Below are positions 5,915 to 7,841 of a DNA stretch of 7,841 bases, one piece after another. The stretch lies in assembly GCA_003557965.1 (NCBI GenBank), contig PWND01000268.1, positions 1-7,841 of the forward strand. The letters are read 5' to 3'. Every line of letters begins with the position of its first letter. The stretch's first letter is position 1. Source of the DNA: Bacteroidales bacterium. GTDB lineage: Bacteria; Bacteroidota; Bacteroidia; Bacteroidales; UBA7960. The notes beneath the pieces were generated by a model. It was not told where the DNA came from and did no database searches. It worked only from the letters and a program-made list of their open reading frames with translations. Made by a program: the position numbers and the translations under genes.

Positions 5915-6022
5915 TTTTTAAAAAGAGTAAGAAATACCCCCCGGAAATAATAGAAACATAAATCCTAAATAAATAAAATGAAAAAGACTCTTATAAATAA
6001 ATGAAAAGAAACGCTATTTTCT

Positions 6023-6030
6023 TATTTTTG
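6023..6030 (+). promoter_or_regulatory. Weak candidate -7 box upstream of the glycosyltransferase gene
   Basis: TATTTTTG is an exact TAnnTTTG match, but the expected TTG 19-20 nt upstream is only ATG (6001-6003). If used, it would give a leader of about 180 nt that contains both inverted repeats at 6097-6200. No better promoter is visible closer to the gene; a one-mismatch box, TCAATTTG (6194-6201), has no properly spaced partner. Confidence 0.25.
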
Positions 6031-6096
6031 AAGAAGTTTCATAATAATGAATATTATTCTTTTATAACATTAAAAAAACTGTAAAGCCTTATTAAT

Positions 6097-6151
6097 GAAA
6101 CCCTCATCTACTAAATATATACAAAAGTGCATGTGTAAACATGAGGGTTCC
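6097..6151. repeat. Inverted repeat AACCCTCAT / ATGAGGGTT in the glycosyltransferase upstream region
   Basis: The left arm GAAACCCTCAT (6097-6107) and right arm ATGAGGGTTCC (6141-6151) pair at 10 of 11 positions, including nine consecutive ones, around a 33-nt AT-rich loop. It is not followed by a T-run. It could be an mRNA leader structure or a protein binding site. Confidence 0.6.
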
Positions 6152-6159
6152 ATCGGGAT

Positions 6160-6200
6160 AAATTGAATACATGAATACGCATAATACTAATATTCAATTT
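6160..6200. repeat. Perfect 10-bp inverted repeat just upstream of the glycosyltransferase start
   Basis: AAATTGAATA (6160-6169) and TATTCAATTT (6191-6200) are exact reverse complements separated by 21 nt, and the second arm ends 20 nt before the ATG at 6221. Its position suits an operator or a leader hairpin, but AT-rich DNA produces such pairs by chance fairly often. Confidence 0.5.
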
Positions 6201-6220
6201 GATAACACTTATTTACACAG

Positions 6221-7342
6221 ATGAAACAAGAAAATAAAAAGAAAACAGTTTTAATATGCCCGCTAAACTGGGGATTAGGCCATGCTACAAGGTGTGTTCC
6301 TATTATAAAAGAATTTCTTTCAAGCGGTTTTAATGTTATTATTGCTGCCGATAAAGCTCCTTTGGCTTTTTTAAAGCAGGAGCTTGCAACTGAAAATGTT
6401 AGTTTTATTGTATTTCCATGGCTAAAAATAAGGTACCAAAAAAGAGGAAGCTTTTTTATAAAATTTTTGATATTGTCGCCTATATTGGTTTGGCACATTT
6501 TTAAAGAACACTTCGAACTGAAAAAAATTATAAAAAAGCATAATGTTGATTTTGTTGTTTCTGATAATCGTTATGGATTATGGTCGGGGAAAGCTTATTC
6601 TGTATTTATTACTCACCAATTGTTTGTTAAAGCACCCTTTTTTCTCAAGTGGACAGAACCTGTTCTTTTCCTAATAAACAAATTGTTTTTGCTGAAATTC
6701 AATAAAATTTGGATACCCGATATGCCCGGAGAAAACAATATATCAGGTACACTTTCACACAAAAAAAAGTTTAGAAAAACAAGCTATATAGGATTGTTGT
6801 CAAGGTTTACGGGCCTGCAGGAAAATAACGGAAAAAATCCTTTACCTGTAAGTTTTCCGAAAAATTTTATCCTGGCAATGTTGTCAGGGCCTGAGCCTCA
6901 ACGAAGCTTACTGGAAGAAAAGCTTTTAAAGATGCTTAAAAACAATAATATGGCCGTAGTATTTCTCAGAGGTAAAGCAGGTTCCTCAAAAATGTCAACT
7001 TCTGATAAATTTGCAAGTTTTGATCACTTGCCAACTTTGGAAATTTTGTATTTAATCAGAAATGCGCAATTAGTTATCTGTCGTCCGGGCTATTCAAGTT
7101 TAATGGACTTGGCATTATTTAATAAAAAAACGATTTTGATACCTACACCGGGACAAACAGAGCAGGAATACCTTGGTAAGCGAATGCATGATAATAAGTG
7201 GAGCATTTGTATTGAGCAAAGAAAATTACAAGATAAGCTCCCGGTAAATGATGCACTTATGACTATGGGCTTGCCTGATTTTTCAGCAGGAAGCAACAAA
7301 CTGTTAAGTGAAAATGTAAAGAGAGCAAAAGAACTATTATAA
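6221..7342 (+). CDS. MurG-like glycosyltransferase (GT-B fold, family GT28/GT1-like)
   Basis: The protein has 373 residues with a two-domain GT-B layout. The N-terminal domain opens with TVLICPLNWGLGHATRCVPI (9-28); the glycine-rich GLGHATR loop is typical of acceptor and phosphate binding in MurG-type enzymes. VVSDNRYGLW (112-121) and FITHQLF (129-135) follow, a pattern of uncharacterised Bacteroidota glycosyltransferases. The C-terminal domain has FILAMLSGPEPQR (216-228), then VICRPGYSSLMDLALF (285-300) and ILIPTPGQTEQEYLGKRM (305-322), which correspond to the nucleotide-sugar-binding region. A hydrophobic, basic stretch at about 79-107 may favour membrane association. No signal peptide is seen. 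It probably transfers a sugar from a nucleotide donor to a lipid or cell-surface acceptor in the cytoplasm; donor and acceptor are unknown. It is not MurG itself by context, as no cell-wall genes are nearby. The ATG at 6221 has no Shine-Dalgarno motif. It is convergent with the ChaN-family gene, 8 nt away. Confidence 0.85.
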   Translation: MKQENKKKTVLICPLNWGLGHATRCVPIIKEFLSSGFNVIIAADKAPLAFLKQELATENVSFIVFPWLKIRYQKRGSFFIKFLILSPILVWHIFKEHFELKKIIKKHNVDFVVSDNRYGLWSGKAYSVFITHQLFVKAPFFLKWTEPVLFLINKLFLLKFNKIWIPDMPGENNISGTLSHKKKFRKTSYIGLLSRFTGLQENNGKNPLPVSFPKNFILAMLSGPEPQRSLLEEKLLKMLKNNNMAVVFLRGKAGSSKMSTSDKFASFDHLPTLEILYLIRNAQLVICRPGYSSLMDLALFNKKTILIPTPGQTEQEYLGKRMHDNKWSICIEQRKLQDKLPVNDALMTMGLPDFSAGSNKLLSENVKRAKELL

Positions 7343-7350
7343 TATTCAAA

Positions 7351-7841
7351 TTAATATGTTTTAGTCATATTTGCTGGCACATCAATTATAAAATCACCAA
7401 GGTTTTTATGGTTTTCATCAAGTTCATTAATATTTTCCTGCTCTACTGTGCTTATTGTAAGAATATTGTTTTCTTTTCCATATTCATTTAAATACCAGTA
7501 AATTCCTTCAAAATTATTCGAGTGGTAAGTACCATTAAAATGGAGAAAAACCATACCTTCTGAATAATTTTTTAAAATAAAATGGGCCATTGTTGCATCT
7601 TTTATTGCCTGGGCTTTTGGAAGGTTTTCATTAGCATGGTCGGCCATGCCCATCATTTCCAACATTGCCTTATATCCGGGCAATTCAGAATCATAAGGGA
7701 TTGGCAGGGGTGGCAAATAGGATTTGCCTTGTTTGCTCAGTTCTTTTAATGCTTCAAAACCATTGCGGTTAACCATTGCAGCATAGCGCCTTGGAATATT
7801 CGTCGCTATAAAATTAAGCTCATTATCCTTTGCAAACTCTA
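7351..7841 (-). CDS. ChaN-family haem-binding/iron-regulated protein, C-terminal part (runs off the right edge)
   Basis: The reading frame is open from the right edge of the window to the stop at 7353-7351, giving 162 complete codons, so the true start lies outside. The M at 7776 is internal: the codons before it encode NFIATNIPRRYAAM, matching the N(I/V)PRRYA block conserved in ChaN proteins. Further family motifs are PKAQAIKDATMAHFIL (about 75-90 of the fragment) and VFLHFNGTYHSNNFEGI (about 97-113), with histidines in the conserved positions. ChaN belongs to the Tiki-superfamily haem-binding domain (Cofac_haem_bdg); characterised members are outer-membrane lipoproteins that bind haem and are linked to iron uptake. 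Family members are around 280-300 residues, so roughly half is present. The lipobox that would confirm surface location is outside the window. No terminator fits in the 8-nt gap to the convergent glycosyltransferase gene. Confidence 0.87.
   Translation of the reverse strand, partial: EFAKDNELNFIATNIPRRYAAMVNRNGFEALKELSKQGKSYLPPLPIPYDSELPGYKAMLEMMGMADHANENLPKAQAIKDATMAHFILKNYSEGMVFLHFNGTYHSNNFEGIYWYLNEYGKENNILTISTVEQENINELDENHKNLGDFIIDVPANMTKTY

Larger units (their letters stand above)
5037..6220. other. Long gene-free region rich in repeats
   Basis: This stretch of about 1.2 kb between the divergent lpxH and glycosyltransferase genes has no convincing protein-coding frame, RNA gene or transposase. 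Its lpxH-proximal end holds the lpxH promoter. Between about 5147 and 5912 it is a chain of inverted repeats, a 50-nt direct repeat pair and 24-nt degenerate tandem units, listed separately. Parts of it are visibly more GC-rich than the flanking DNA. One segment (5324-5362) resembles a TGTCATT...GGAG...GAGA word that I recall from Bacteroidota intergenic DNA. From about 5913 to 6220 the sequence is plain AT-rich DNA with two inverted repeats near the glycosyltransferase start. The best reading is accumulated non-coding dispersed repeats, but copy number elsewhere in the genome cannot be seen here. Confidence 0.7.

Noticed and set aside
5978..6084. Two tiny overlapping frames: an 8-codon MKKTLINK peptide followed via ATGA by a 27-codon frame beginning MKRNAIFLFL
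   Set aside because: The A-rich start context looks plausible and the ATGA overlap is suggestive. However, the peptides are very short, AT-rich DNA gives such frames easily, and no homologous small protein is recognised. Conservation in relatives would be needed to revive it.
6187..6498. Minus-strand open frame of 103 codons opposite the start of the glycosyltransferase
   Set aside because: It is antisense to the conserved GLGHATR domain of a clear gene. Its translation shows no recognisable family or start signal.
7090..7299. Minus-strand open frame of 69 codons opposite the C-terminal domain of the glycosyltransferase
   Set aside because: It is antisense to the nucleotide-sugar-binding motifs and has no independent support.
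7351..7776. Complete 141-residue protein starting at the ATG at 7776
   Set aside because: The frame stays open to the window edge and the codons upstream encode the conserved ChaN block NIPRRYA, so that ATG is internal and the gene is truncated by the window.

Overview
The window looks like chromosome of a Bacteroidota species, probably an anaerobic or facultative member of the Bacteroidales/Marinilabiliales type. The signs are AT-rich intergenic DNA, mostly leaderless-looking or A-rich start contexts without Shine-Dalgarno motifs, several exact matches to the Bacteroidota sigma-ABfr -7 box (TAnnTTTG) with a TTG about 20 nt upstream, an lpxH-type lipid A gene (so Gram-negative), and intergenic repeats of the kind often seen in this phylum. 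The taxonomic placement is inference.

Layout, left to right. Positions 1-2928 (minus strand) hold a compact three-gene operon, read from right to left: a sodium:solute symporter, a family III (CaiB/BaiF) CoA-transferase, and the first 58 codons of a 2-oxoacid:ferredoxin oxidoreductase alpha subunit that runs off the left edge. The last two genes overlap by 17 nt. Together they suggest uptake of a carboxylate, activation to a CoA thioester, and oxidative decarboxylation of a 2-oxoacid with ferredoxin reduction; the substrate cannot be read from the sequence. A divergent promoter region (2929-3189) separates this operon from the plus-strand glycolytic gene gap (3190-4194).

gap is convergent with a minus-strand lpxH-like UDP-2,3-diacylglucosamine diphosphatase gene (4269-5036). 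A strong hairpin with a T-run lies between them. Next comes a gene-free stretch of about 1.2 kb (5037-6220). It is a mosaic of inverted repeats, a 50-nt direct repeat pair and degenerate 24-nt tandem units, and probably represents dispersed repeat elements. It ends in a leader-like segment with two further inverted repeats in front of a plus-strand MurG-like (GT-B fold) glycosyltransferase gene (6221-7342). Only 8 nt beyond that gene, convergent on the minus strand, is the 3' half of a ChaN-family (haem-binding, Tiki superfamily) protein that runs off the right edge.

Most of the window is ordinary housekeeping and metabolic sequence. No CRISPR array, tRNA, rRNA, transposase or recognisable defence system is present. 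The parts most worth a second look are the symporter/CoA-transferase/oxidoreductase operon, the repeat mosaic, and the structured region upstream of the glycosyltransferase.
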